From positions 1-8,895 of the forward strand of contig DASXMX010000281.1 of NCBI GenBank assembly GCA_036495445.1: a stretch of DNA of 8,895 bases, written 5' to 3'. Positions 1 through 6,521 of this stretch are shown here, piece after piece. Under the pieces are notes generated by a model. The model ran no database searches, had not been told where the DNA came from, and saw only the letters and a program-made list of their open reading frames with translations. The DNA comes from DASXMX01 sp036495445 (GTDB lineage: Bacteria > Planctomycetota > Phycisphaerae > Tepidisphaerales > Tepidisphaeraceae). A program made the position numbers and the translations under genes. Every line of letters starts with the position of its first letter. Position 1 is the stretch's first letter.

Positions 1-626
1 CCTTCCCACTTGTTCACCGCCGGGTCGAAGATCTCCAAAACTTCGACGCCGTACGTCGGCACCATCAGGGCCTGGCAGAAGATCCGGCTTCCGAAGCGTT
101 CTTCGAGTCCCTGCTTGATCGGTTGCACCTCGTCCGGGTCGGCACAGATGCCCAGTCGGATCGTGTGCTCGTGCGGGTACGTCGCGAGGCTCGGCACCCG
201 GTGGAGCTTCGCCTGGGTAATCGCCATCCAAGCCTGGGTTGCGTCGTTGAGCGGCGCCTGCCCGCTTACCAGGTAATCGACGCCCTCAGCGCCCCGATCC
301 TGCAGCGCCAGGGCCGTCTGGCCTTCCCGCTCCAGGAATTCACAGATCTGACCCGCCAGCGTGGGTTCGACCAGCGTACGATGGAGCGTGGACCGCTGGT
401 GGGTGTCCATCACCACCGCGCCGCCGACGAAGACGGCGGTGGGGTAGTGCTCCAGCGCGTCGAGCACGTCCCGACTTTCAGTCCAGTTTCTGCCCGTGGC
501 GAAGCAAACCAACAGCCCTGCGTCCAGTGCCCGGCGGATGGCTGCCTTGGTGCGAGGCGTGACCTCGCCGGCGGGCGAAAGCAGCGTCCCGTCGAGGTCG
601 AGCACGATCAACCGGTACTGGGCCAT
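1..626 (-). CDS. HAD-superfamily (Cof-like) phosphatase, partial at the window edge
   Basis: The reading frame is open from ATG at 624-626 (minus strand) to the window edge, giving 208 codons with no stop, so the C-terminus is missing. The protein begins MAQYRLIVLDLDGTLLSP. DLDGT at residues 10-14 is HAD motif I, with Asp10 the expected nucleophile and Asp12 the acid/base. FATGR at 42-46 is motif II with Thr44. NKWEG at the edge places Lys206 where motif III is expected. The roughly 150 residues between motifs II and III fit a C2-type cap, as in Cof/YidA-like sugar-phosphate or nucleotide-sugar phosphatases. The substrate cannot be told. It is a soluble cytoplasmic protein with no signal peptide. 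It diverges from the glycosyltransferase operon. The Shine-Dalgarno is weak (GGGAA just before ATG), but I found no in-frame upstream start. The family is certain; the subfamily is tentative. Confidence 0.9.
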   Translation of the reverse strand, partial: MAQYRLIVLDLDGTLLSPAGEVTPRTKAAIRRALDAGLLVCFATGRNWTESRDVLDALEHYPTAVFVGGAVVMDTHQRSTLHRTLVEPTLAGQICEFLEREGQTALALQDRGAEGVDYLVSGQAPLNDATQAWMAITQAKLHRVPSLATYPHEHTIRLGICADPDEVQPIKQGLEERFGSRIFCQALMVPTYGVEVLEIFDPAVNKWE

Positions 627-726
627 TTCCCACGCGTGCGGCAGATTTGATCGCTCCCGCACGACATGGGCGGAAACTTATCACCTGCCCGACAGATTGC
701 AACGATAAATTGTGTGTGAAGGCAGG

Positions 727-735
727 TTATCCACA
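727..735 (+). promoter_or_regulatory. DnaA-box-like site TTATCCACA
   Basis: The nine bases TTATCCACA match the classical DnaA box TTATNCACA exactly. The site lies in the 276-bp gap between two divergent genes and abuts the 10-bp hairpin at 734-758. I saw no other full match close by and no dnaA, dnaN or gyrB gene, so this is not an origin. A single box could titrate DnaA or regulate a flanking gene. A chance match in 9 kb is quite possible. Confidence 0.3.
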
Positions 736-758
736 ACGGGTGGTGCGCCCACCCGTTG
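734..758. other. Perfect 10-bp stem hairpin in divergent intergenic region
   Basis: CAACGGGTGG (734-743) is the exact reverse complement of CCACCCGTTG (749-758), with a five-base loop TGCGC. There is no T-tract on either side, so an intrinsic terminator is not supported. It lies about 110 bp upstream of the phosphatase start and about 145 bp upstream of the glycosyltransferase start. It could be a dyad operator for one or both divergent genes or a structure in a leader RNA. Its left arm overlaps the DnaA-box-like site by two bases. Confidence 0.6.
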
Positions 759-902
759 CCCGGCATGGTTACTTCAGTGACCATGTCTGCTTAACGATGA
801 TGTTGAAAGGGTGCCCCGATCGGAAGAAACGCGCCCTAAAATCGCCTAAATTCGATTTTTCGAGTAGCATGCCGCCCGGCTTGGCTTGTCCGAGGATTCG
901 TA

Positions 903-1712
903 ATGCCCCGAATCGGAATTCTGGTTGTCGCGTATAACGCGGAGACGACGCTGCAGAAGGTGCTGCATCGCATCCCGCCGGACGTCTTTTCGAAGATCGA
1001 GGAGATCTTCGTCTTCGACGACGCCAGCTCCGACCGCACCTACGAGACGGGCCGGAGTTACATGTCCGAGGAGCCGTACGGTCAGAAGCTCAAGATCTTC
1101 CGCAACCCCGTCAATCTCATGTACGGCGGGAACCAGCGCAAGGGGTATCAATACGCGATCGGCCGCGGCCTCGACATCGTCGTGCTGCTGCACGGCGACG
1201 GGCAGTATGCCCCCGAGGTGATGCAGGAACTGCTGACCCCGCTGGAGAACGGCACCGCCGACATGGTCATGGGCTCGCGCATGATGATCCCCGGCGCCGC
1301 CCTCCGCGGGAACATGCCGATGTACAAGTACGTCGGCAACAAGGTTCTGACCTTGATGGAGAACAGGCTGGCCCGGCTGAAGCTGACCGAGTTCCACTCG
1401 GGGTACCGGGCTTACTCGGTCGCCGCCCTCAAGCAGATCCCGCTGGACTCGATGACCTGGAACTGGCACTTCGACACGCAGATCATCCTCGAATTCCTAC
1501 GGAAGGGATTTCGCATCAAAGAAGTGCCGATCCCGACGTACTACGGCGACGAAATCTGCCACGTGAACGGCATCCCGTACGCCTGGAACTGCATCCGCGA
1601 GACGATGAAGTACGCGGTGAAGGAACGATGGAGGCGGCCGGCGGCAGCAGTGCCGGCGGGCCGTGTGGAGTCGAATGCCGCATTATCGCTTGCACCGCGA
1701 CCCCAGGAGTAG
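903..1712 (+). CDS. Family 2 glycosyltransferase, DPM1/GtrB-like
   Basis: This is a GT-A-fold enzyme of 269 residues that likely transfers a sugar from a nucleotide sugar to a polyprenyl phosphate or a similar acceptor at the cytoplasmic membrane face. Visible motifs are the N-terminal strand IGILVVAYNAE (4-14), FDDASSDRT (38-46) with the nucleotide-binding acidic pair Asp39-Asp40, and HGDGQY (97-102) with Asp99 at the metal-binding DXD position. GSRMM follows at 124-128, then EFHSGYRAYS (163-172) in the acceptor region. Unlike GtrB/DPMS with C-terminal helices it has no membrane span, so it would be peripheral. The start is supported by GAGG seven bases upstream of ATG. The last ~12-16 codons overlap the next gene in another frame, and the tail from about residue 243 is low-complexity. 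It is first in an operon with a methyltransferase and a GT-C enzyme, which fits lipid-linked sugar synthesis. The family is secure; donor and acceptor are unknown. Confidence 0.88.
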   Translation: MPRIGILVVAYNAETTLQKVLHRIPPDVFSKIEEIFVFDDASSDRTYETGRSYMSEEPYGQKLKIFRNPVNLMYGGNQRKGYQYAIGRGLDIVVLLHGDGQYAPEVMQELLTPLENGTADMVMGSRMMIPGAALRGNMPMYKYVGNKVLTLMENRLARLKLTEFHSGYRAYSVAALKQIPLDSMTWNWHFDTQIILEFLRKGFRIKEVPIPTYYGDEICHVNGIPYAWNCIRETMKYAVKERWRRPAAAVPAGRVESNAALSLAPRPQE

Positions 1713-2352
1713 CCACCAGCAGATCGCCGGCCTCGTCAAGTCCCTGCGGCTCAGTCCCATCCTGGACGTGGGGGCCGCGCAGGGGATGCTGGGCGATTTG
1801 GTCCAGGGCAGCGGCCTGACGATCGACGCGGTCGAGGCCAACCCCGAGTGGGCCGAGCAGGCCCGCCCGTATTATCGCAACACCTGGGCGAGCATCGTCG
1901 AAGACGCGCCGCTTCCGAGCCGCGAATATAAGCTGGTCGTCTGCGCCGACGTGCTGGAGCACACGCCCGACCCGGCCGCGGTGCTCAAACGGCTGCGCGA
2001 GGCCGCGACCGAGGATGCGACGTTCATCATCTCCGTGCCGAACGTCGCGCACCTTGCCGTGCGGCTCATGTTGCTGTTCGGGTATTTCCCGAAGATGGAG
2101 CGCGGCATCCTCGATCGCACGCACCTGCAGTTCTTTACGAAGGACACCGCGCGGGAGATGCTTCGGCAGGCCGGTTTGGAAGCCAAATCGATCCGCGCCA
2201 CCGGGATTCCTCTCGACGAGGTCTGGAAGGCCGGCGAAGGGAAGCTGCCGTTCAAGGTCGCGCAGAAGATGCAGCACCTGGCGCTGGACGTCGCGCCGCG
2301 GATGTTCAGCATGCAATGGGTGATGGTCGCGACCGCCAACGGGCAACCGTAG
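1675..2352 (+). CDS. Class I SAM-dependent methyltransferase (Methyltransf_23-like)
   Basis: This 225-residue protein has a Rossmann-type SAM-binding fold. Counting from ATG 1675, motif I is ILDVGAAQG (29-37). Glu54 ends strand 2 in AVEANPE and should bind the SAM ribose. CADVLEH (90-96) is the strand-4 motif typical of the UbiE/Methyltransf_11/23 group. ISVPNVAH (119-126) and ILDRTHLQFFT (145-155) are further hallmarks of polysaccharide-cluster methyltransferases. It probably methylates a sugar or a lipid-linked intermediate made by the flanking glycosyltransferases, which is an inference from context. The start overlaps the preceding gene by 38 nt, implying translational coupling. I chose ATG 1675 because GGAG lies four bases upstream. 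GTG 1663 in the same frame would add four residues and is the alternative. A hairpin repeat begins immediately after the stop. Confidence 0.88.
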   Translation: MPHYRLHRDPRSSHQQIAGLVKSLRLSPILDVGAAQGMLGDLVQGSGLTIDAVEANPEWAEQARPYYRNTWASIVEDAPLPSREYKLVVCADVLEHTPDPAAVLKRLREAATEDATFIISVPNVAHLAVRLMLLFGYFPKMERGILDRTHLQFFTKDTAREMLRQAGLEAKSIRATGIPLDEVWKAGEGKLPFKVAQKMQHLALDVAPRMFSMQWVMVATANGQP

Positions 2353-2394
2353 GGGCGTACGGCGGTACGCCCGTGGGCACACGGCCATGTGCCC
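2353..2394. repeat. Double-hairpin intergenic repeat between methyltransferase and GT-C genes
   Basis: Two perfect stem-loops lie back to back. GGGCGTAC (2353-2360) pairs with GTACGCCC (2365-2372) around a GGCG loop. GGGCACA (2375-2381) pairs with TGTGCCC (2388-2394) around CGGCCA. The first stem starts at the base after the methyltransferase stop. The second contains ATG 2387, the first possible start of the next gene. I recall very similar 'GGGGCGTACGGCGGTACGCC' elements dispersed in planctomycete genomes, but only one copy is in this window. It may act as an attenuator within the operon or simply be an inserted element. Confidence 0.65.
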
Positions 2395-3916
2395 TTACAC
2401 GTGTGGGCCACTCCTGGAAACGGAACTCACCGAGTCCGGCGATGCTGTCAGCACAGGCGAGACGCCCGTGGCACGTGAGGCCGTCGCGCCGCTGTTTCAG
2501 ATTCCGCTGATCATCGCCGCCGTGGCGGTTGGGTTCGCGATCCAACTACAAGACGGCGAGTATACGCCGGCGGCAATCTCGCTCATCACGGTTGCGATCG
2601 TCTGCACTGCGTTGGCCGTCTTCGTCGGGAGGCGTGCATGTCATGAAGATGAGTCGCCGACCCAGGCGACCGGGGTGGCGACGCATCATGCGGTTGCGGG
2701 GGCGTTGGGCGTCGGATTGCTTCTGCAACTGTTGACGCTCCTGGTCGCCTGGCCGGGCGTTGACCTGCCTCGCGAGGAAGGGTCGGCGCTGATCCCATTC
2801 CGATCCGGAATGCTCGTGATCGCGGGCTTGCTGGCGGTCGGCGGTTGGATCGACGTCCGTCGCATCCGCCGGTGGATCTTGCCGGGGTTCTTGATCGTGT
2901 TCCTCGCCCTCGGTGGATGGATGGTGCACGCCTCGCCGGATCCGCACATCGACGTATGGGTCTTCGAGAGCGACGCCGCCCGGCAACTGCTCCGCGGCCA
3001 CAACCCGTACGCGATGACGTTCCCGGACATTTATCACAGCACGCTGCCGGGGCATCAGCAGGTGTACGGGTCCGGGCTCGTGGTCGGCGACCGGTGCCAG
3101 TTCGGCTTTCCCTATCCGCCGGTCACTTTGCTGCTGACGACATTGGGATACCTGCTTGGGGGTGATCCGCGATACGCGCAGGTGTGCGCGCTGGCCCTCG
3201 CGGGGCTCTTCATCGCCTTGAGCGGCCGGGGGCGCATCGCGCTGCTCGCGGCGGCTTTGCTCCTGCTGACGCCGCGGGTGTTCTTCGTCATTGGGCGGGC
3301 ATGGACGGAGCCGTTCGCGGTGATGCTGCTGGCGGCGACGATCTTCTGCGCGGTGCGGCGCTCGCGGTGGCTCCCCGTCGCCCTGGGACTGTTCCTGGCG
3401 ACGAAGCAGTATCTCGTCCTGGCCGTGCCGTTCACGTTTTTCCTCCTGCCGCCCGGCTGGAAGTGGCGCGACTGGATTGGGCTGCTGGTGAAATCGGCGA
3501 CCGTGGCGGCAATCGTGACGCTGCCGTTCGCACTGTGGGATTTCCACGCGTTCTGGAAATCGACGGTCACGGTCCAGCAGATCGCCCCGTTCCGATGGGA
3601 TTCGCTTAGTTACATCGTCTGGTGGGGCTTCCACGGGCATGGCGAGCAGGTGAAGCTCCCCAACTACGCCGTCCTCCCCGCGACGATCGCGTCGCTCGCG
3701 GCGCTGGGCTTCGCCCTCTGGCGTTCGCCCCGCACGGCGGCGGGGTTCGCCGCCTCGCTGGCGCTGCTGAGCCTCGCCTTCTTCGCCTTCAATAAGCAGG
3801 CGTTCTGCAACTACTACATCTTCGTGATCGGTGCCCTCGGCGGCGCGATCGCGGCGTCCATGGTGCGCGCGGGAGCGACACCGCCGGCGCCGTCGGTCGA
3901 TCGGGTGCGGACCTGA
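2387..3916 (+). CDS. Polytopic membrane glycosyltransferase, GT-C/GT87-like
   Basis: This 509-residue protein has about 12-13 hydrophobic segments. Early ones lie near residues 36-54, 62-81, 102-122, 140-154 and 163-181, with a dense set from about 244 to the end. After the fifth span comes PHIDVWVFESDAARQLLRG (186-204) and then HNPYA. Asp189 sits where GT-C enzymes carry the catalytic acidic residue in an external loop. The FGFPYPP motif opening the next membrane block is typical of GT87/DUF2029-type mannosyltransferases. It would use a polyprenyl-phosphate sugar on the outer membrane face, and the upstream DPM-like enzyme could supply that donor. The start is uncertain. ATG 2387 lies inside a hairpin repeat without a clear Shine-Dalgarno, and the first ~27 residues are unlike a membrane protein N-terminus. 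In-frame GTG 2468 (residue 28) sits just before the first span. The fold class is likely; the substrate is unknown. Confidence 0.75.
   Translation: MCPYTCGPLLETELTESGDAVSTGETPVAREAVAPLFQIPLIIAAVAVGFAIQLQDGEYTPAAISLITVAIVCTALAVFVGRRACHEDESPTQATGVATHHAVAGALGVGLLLQLLTLLVAWPGVDLPREEGSALIPFRSGMLVIAGLLAVGGWIDVRRIRRWILPGFLIVFLALGGWMVHASPDPHIDVWVFESDAARQLLRGHNPYAMTFPDIYHSTLPGHQQVYGSGLVVGDRCQFGFPYPPVTLLLTTLGYLLGGDPRYAQVCALALAGLFIALSGRGRIALLAAALLLLTPRVFFVIGRAWTEPFAVMLLAATIFCAVRRSRWLPVALGLFLATKQYLVLAVPFTFFLLPPGWKWRDWIGLLVKSATVAAIVTLPFALWDFHAFWKSTVTVQQIAPFRWDSLSYIVWWGFHGHGEQVKLPNYAVLPATIASLAALGFALWRSPRTAAGFAASLALLSLAFFAFNKQAFCNYYIFVIGALGGAIAASMVRAGATPPAPSVDRVRT
2452..2470. repeat. Small inverted repeat CACAGGCG-AGA-CGCCCGTG within the GT-C 5' end
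   Basis: CACAGGCG (2452-2459) and CGCCCGTG (2463-2470) form a hairpin with one mismatch and a three-base loop. The sequence resembles the 'CACAGGCGAGACGCCTGTG' element that I associate with planctomycete intergenic repeats. Only one copy is in this window, so the family assignment is from memory. It lies 58 bases beyond the double hairpin at 2353-2394 and ends on GTG 2468, the alternative start of the GT-C gene. Its presence argues that the preceding codons are repeat-derived. Confidence 0.45.
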
Positions 3917-3920
3917 CGCC

Positions 3921-3990
3921 GGGAGGGCGAGGCTCCTGCCGGGCCGCGTTTGTCGGGGGAGTTTCGGCTCGGCAGGAGCCTCGCCCTCCC
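3921..3990. repeat. Perfect 21-bp inverted repeat downstream of GT-C gene, possible terminator
   Basis: Bases 3921-3941 (starting GGGAGGGCGAGGCTCC) are the exact reverse complement of 3970-3990. Pairing can continue inward for five more base pairs (3942-3946 with 3965-3969, one G-T wobble), leaving an 18-base loop. The element starts four bases after the GT-C stop. An AAAT run rather than a T-tract follows on the plus strand, so a classical intrinsic terminator is not shown. The arm sequence belongs to a GC-rich dispersed type that I associate with planctomycetes. A strong hairpin here would protect or end the operon transcript. Confidence 0.85.
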
Positions 3991-4091
3991 AAATCCCGTG
4001 ACAATCCTCGTCCCATCGGGTACAACTCGCTGGTCGGAATCCAATCTTCGATGGGTGGCGATTCGTCGCTTTAGGGTGTGAGGGGCTCACC

Positions 4092-4880
4092 ATGCCGATC
4101 GTTGTCACGTGTCCGTCGTGCGGGAAAAGTGCGCAGGCGCCCGACAGTGCCGCGAGGAAATCGGGCCGGTGTCGCGGGTGCGGGCAGCCGGTTCAGGTGC
4201 CGTGGGAAGGCGGCGCCGCGCCCGCGAAGGTCTGCACGGACTGCGGCATCGACGTGAGCGGGCAGAGACGGACGAAGGACACCGCCGGCCGGTATTACTG
4301 CCAGCCCTGCTGGGCCGCGAAGGTGCAAGCCGGGGCGGCGACCGCGCTGTCGCGCCAACCGGCTGTCGCGGCTGCACCCGTTCTCGCAGCGGCGCACGAT
4401 CCGTTTTCCACCCAGGATGTCCTGCCGCTGCCGGAACCGTCGCCGGCCCACGAATCGGACGATCTGCAGACGCTCGAAGAGTGCGCCGACTGCGGCCTGA
4501 GCGTTCCGGCCGGGGAATTAGTTCCCGATCACGAGGATCGCATGATCTGCACGTCCTGTGCCCGGAAGGACGTCGCGCTGGCACCGCCACCGCTGCCCGC
4601 GCCCGCCTACGCGCCGCCCGCCGTCAGGCCGGCGCAGGCGCTGCCCTATCAGACCCCGCCGCCGGCCAAGTCGCGGCGGGCTGCGGGATCGAGCGGCGGC
4701 AATGTCGCGCAGATGCTCATCGGCGGGGCGATTTGCGTGGTGGGTATCGTGGTGACCGTCGGAACGTACTTCGCGGCCGTTGCCGGCGGGGGCGGGCGCT
4801 ACACCATCGCGTGGGGGGCGATCGTCTTCGGGGCGTGGCGATTCTTCAAAGGCTTGAGCGGCGTTCTTGACAACCGCTAG
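4092..4880 (+). CDS. Three-zinc-ribbon membrane protein of unknown function
   Basis: This 262-residue protein has three separate CxxC...CxxC knuckles: Cys7/10 with Cys27/30, Cys48/51 with Cys70/73, and Cys131/134 with Cys153/156. The first resembles the MJ0042 zinc-finger type (TCPSCGKSAQAP at 6-17). Ala/Pro-rich linkers follow the second and third knuckles. The C-terminus holds two probable membrane helices (about 208-230 and 237-256) around a Gly-rich turn, a layout I recall from other planctomycete zinc-ribbon proteins. It would be anchored with the knuckles on the cytoplasmic side, where zinc can bind; that topology is inferred. It could be a scaffold or a sensor. Nothing shows enzymatic activity. 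ATG 4092 has GAGGGG six bases upstream, a strong ribosome-binding site. The gene is monocistronic and converges on the hydrolase gene, with a heptamer inverted array between them. Confidence 0.85.
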   Translation: MPIVVTCPSCGKSAQAPDSAARKSGRCRGCGQPVQVPWEGGAAPAKVCTDCGIDVSGQRRTKDTAGRYYCQPCWAAKVQAGAATALSRQPAVAAAPVLAAAHDPFSTQDVLPLPEPSPAHESDDLQTLEECADCGLSVPAGELVPDHEDRMICTSCARKDVALAPPPLPAPAYAPPAVRPAQALPYQTPPPAKSRRAAGSSGGNVAQMLIGGAICVVGIVVTVGTYFAAVAGGGGRYTIAWGAIVFGAWRFFKGLSGVLDNR

Positions 4881-4886
4881 CATTGG

Positions 4887-4970
4887 CCGTTGTCGTTTGT
4901 CCTTGGTCCGTGGTCATTTGCATCCCGCAGGAGCAAGGGACAACGGACCAAGGACAAGGGACCACGGACG
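4887..4970. repeat. Inverted array of phased heptamers between convergent genes
   Basis: TTGTCCTTGGTCCGT (4897-4911) is the exact reverse complement of 4943-4957. Each arm is a tandem array with period 7: GTC recurs at 4892, 4899, 4906 and 4913, and GGAC recurs at 4938, 4945, 4952, 4959 and 4966. The right arm thus reads as GGACNAN units. The element fills the gap between the stop of the zinc-ribbon gene and the stop of the convergent hydrolase gene and may end both transcripts. A related array lies at 8505-8593, sharing TTTGTCYTTGGTC, so this is a dispersed family. Confidence 0.85.
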
Positions 4971-4972
4971 CG

Positions 4973-6427
4973 CTAATCCGCTGCGCCGGCCAACTGCGTG
5001 GGGTGAGCTTCCCGCGGGGGCTGGCGCCAGACAGTCACGTCGCGCACGACGGCGCTTTCGGCATGGAGCGTGTTGAGGACCGGCGTCGTCTTGCGGACCG
5101 CGTCGGCCAGCGGTTCATATGGCTTGTCGTGCACGTCGACGAGGCCCATGTTGGCGTCCTCGCCGTCGCACAGCCGGCCGCTGGGCGGCTCGTCCATCCA
5201 CTGGAACCAATCCGCCCCGATCACGAACGGCACCCGCGCCAGCCGTGAGGTCATCTCCCGATACCCGTTGGCCCGCGCCTGCTGATCGCTCACCAACGCG
5301 GGGAATCGGCTCAGGTTGCGGTTCCCGCTGCGGCCGTCGAGCGAGTGGAACGAATACTCGCTGACGATCAACGGCTGGCCCGATCGCTCGCTGATCGTGC
5401 GGAACGTGTTGTAGTCCAGCAGCGCGTCCGCCGCGTAATAGTTTAACGACTGCGCGTCGGTGAACCCCCGCGCGCCCTCCGGCACTTCGGCCGGCGCCCA
5501 GCCGCGGTAGCGGCAGCCGAGGATCAGGTGGTTCGGATCGTACTTGCGGATCAGGTTCGTCGTGATCTGGAAATAGGACCGGGCGTAGTGCAGGAGCCAA
5601 CGGTTCTCCAGCGTCTCGTACCCATTCCTCGCGCCCATCGGCAGCTTCGGGTGGTTCTCAAGATCCGCCCAATCGCGGAACGACGTGTGCCAGTCGCGAT
5701 TGAATGCGCCGACGTCCGGCCACGTGTCGCGAATGACCCGCAGGACTTCCAGCCGGTTCGGGTCGGTGGGGGGCAATTGGTCGAAGTAGATGCGCGGGCC
5801 GACCGCGTCGTCGTCCCAGCTCAATTCGTTGTCGATGTAGTAGCCGATCAGGTTGCGGTTCTCGCGCAGCGGGAAGGCCTGTTCCCGGATCGCGGCTTCC
5901 GCGCTGCTCCGCCAGTCCGGGCTGTAGAGCCGGGCGTCGTACGGTACCCAGTGCCAGACGTTCAGGTCCTGCGTCATCGGGACCGGCATCTGGTGCATCA
6001 CCGGGTTGCACCACGCCCCCAGGCTCTTGAACCCCATCGTCTGTACGCGATCGAGCGTTTGCTGCGCCCAAACGAGCAAACTGGACGAATCGGCGCGCCC
6101 GTCCCAATCGCACGAGACGTAATCCGGCCCGTGCGGGTCGCGGCCACGGAGGGCGGGCTGCACCGTTGTCACCCCATTGAGGAACTCAGGCCGGTTTTGC
6201 GGGCTGAGGAACCACCAGATCCCCTCGTGCGTCCGGGCCACCCGCCAGAACCCGTCGCGGCCACGCACTTCGCTGAAGGAGGCGGGGTCGGCGTGCCGGA
6301 TCTCTTGATTCGGCCTCGGCAGGGCGACATCGGCGCTGGCCAGATGCCGGCGCACGGTCAGGGAGGACACAACCCCGGCGACCGCCGCGGTGCCGAGGAC
6401 CATCAGGGCGATGCTGATCCGCTTCAT
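4973..6427 (-). CDS. Exported glycoside hydrolase, GH50 beta-agarase-like
   Basis: This 484-residue protein likely cleaves a galactan-type or other beta-linked polysaccharide outside the cytoplasm. The N-terminus MKRISIALMVLGTAAVAG is a signal peptide or signal anchor. The catalytic barrel shows a clan GH-A pattern: NLIGYYIDNELSW (192-204) with Glu201 as probable acid/base, and PLIVSEYSFH (352-361) with Glu357 as probable nucleophile. ADWFQWMDEPPSGR (405-418), then DGEDANMGLVDVHDKPY (421-437), closely resembles the C-terminal part of GH50 agarases. It is shorter than agarases with extra N-terminal modules. Agarose itself is not proven as substrate. I chose ATG 6425-6427 because GAGGTG precedes it and the signal peptide begins there; an upstream ATG at 6550 adds 41 implausible residues. 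It stands alone on this strand, without a transporter or regulator in view. Confidence 0.78.
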   Translation of the reverse strand: MKRISIALMVLGTAAVAGVVSSLTVRRHLASADVALPRPNQEIRHADPASFSEVRGRDGFWRVARTHEGIWWFLSPQNRPEFLNGVTTVQPALRGRDPHGPDYVSCDWDGRADSSSLLVWAQQTLDRVQTMGFKSLGAWCNPVMHQMPVPMTQDLNVWHWVPYDARLYSPDWRSSAEAAIREQAFPLRENRNLIGYYIDNELSWDDDAVGPRIYFDQLPPTDPNRLEVLRVIRDTWPDVGAFNRDWHTSFRDWADLENHPKLPMGARNGYETLENRWLLHYARSYFQITTNLIRKYDPNHLILGCRYRGWAPAEVPEGARGFTDAQSLNYYAADALLDYNTFRTISERSGQPLIVSEYSFHSLDGRSGNRNLSRFPALVSDQQARANGYREMTSRLARVPFVIGADWFQWMDEPPSGRLCDGEDANMGLVDVHDKPYEPLADAVRKTTPVLNTLHAESAVVRDVTVWRQPPREAHPTQLAGAAD

Positions 6428-6521
6428 GTCACCTCGACCACACAACCACATCTTCGATCGTCGCGATACCCCAAGGACGCAACGTGTGACATCCGACTTA
6501 TCGGCCCTTGCCAACTGAATC

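Noticed and set aside
415..445. CCGCCG...CGGCGG dyad inside the HAD gene
   Set aside because: It lies in coding sequence and is explained by GC-rich codon use.
123..650. 175-residue plus-strand open frame opposite the HAD gene
   Set aside because: The minus strand there carries clear HAD motifs. The plus-strand product has no recognisable features.
727..735. Chromosomal replication origin suggested by the DnaA box
   Set aside because: There is only one box, no AT-rich unwinding region and no dnaA/dnaN/gyrB neighbours.
767..782. GGTTAC-TTCA-GTGACC hairpin
   Set aside because: Only six pairs including a G-T wobble. This is expected by chance and it has no T-tract or clear link to a gene.
803..842. 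TTGAAA (803-808) with TAAAAT (837-842) as promoter of the glycosyltransferase operon
   Set aside because: The spacer is 28 bases, too long for a sigma70 promoter, and no better pair was found in this gap.
2546..4108. 520-residue antisense open frame on the minus strand across the GT-C gene
   Set aside because: It is Arg/Gln/Glu/His-rich without domains and mirrors the coding constraint of a GC-rich membrane gene. It also runs through the 21-bp inverted repeat, giving the spurious WEGEAPAEP peptide.
4887..4970. CRISPR array suggested by regularly spaced repeats
   Set aside because: Units are only 7 nt, contiguous and inverted across the centre. There are no spacers of about 30 nt and no cas genes.
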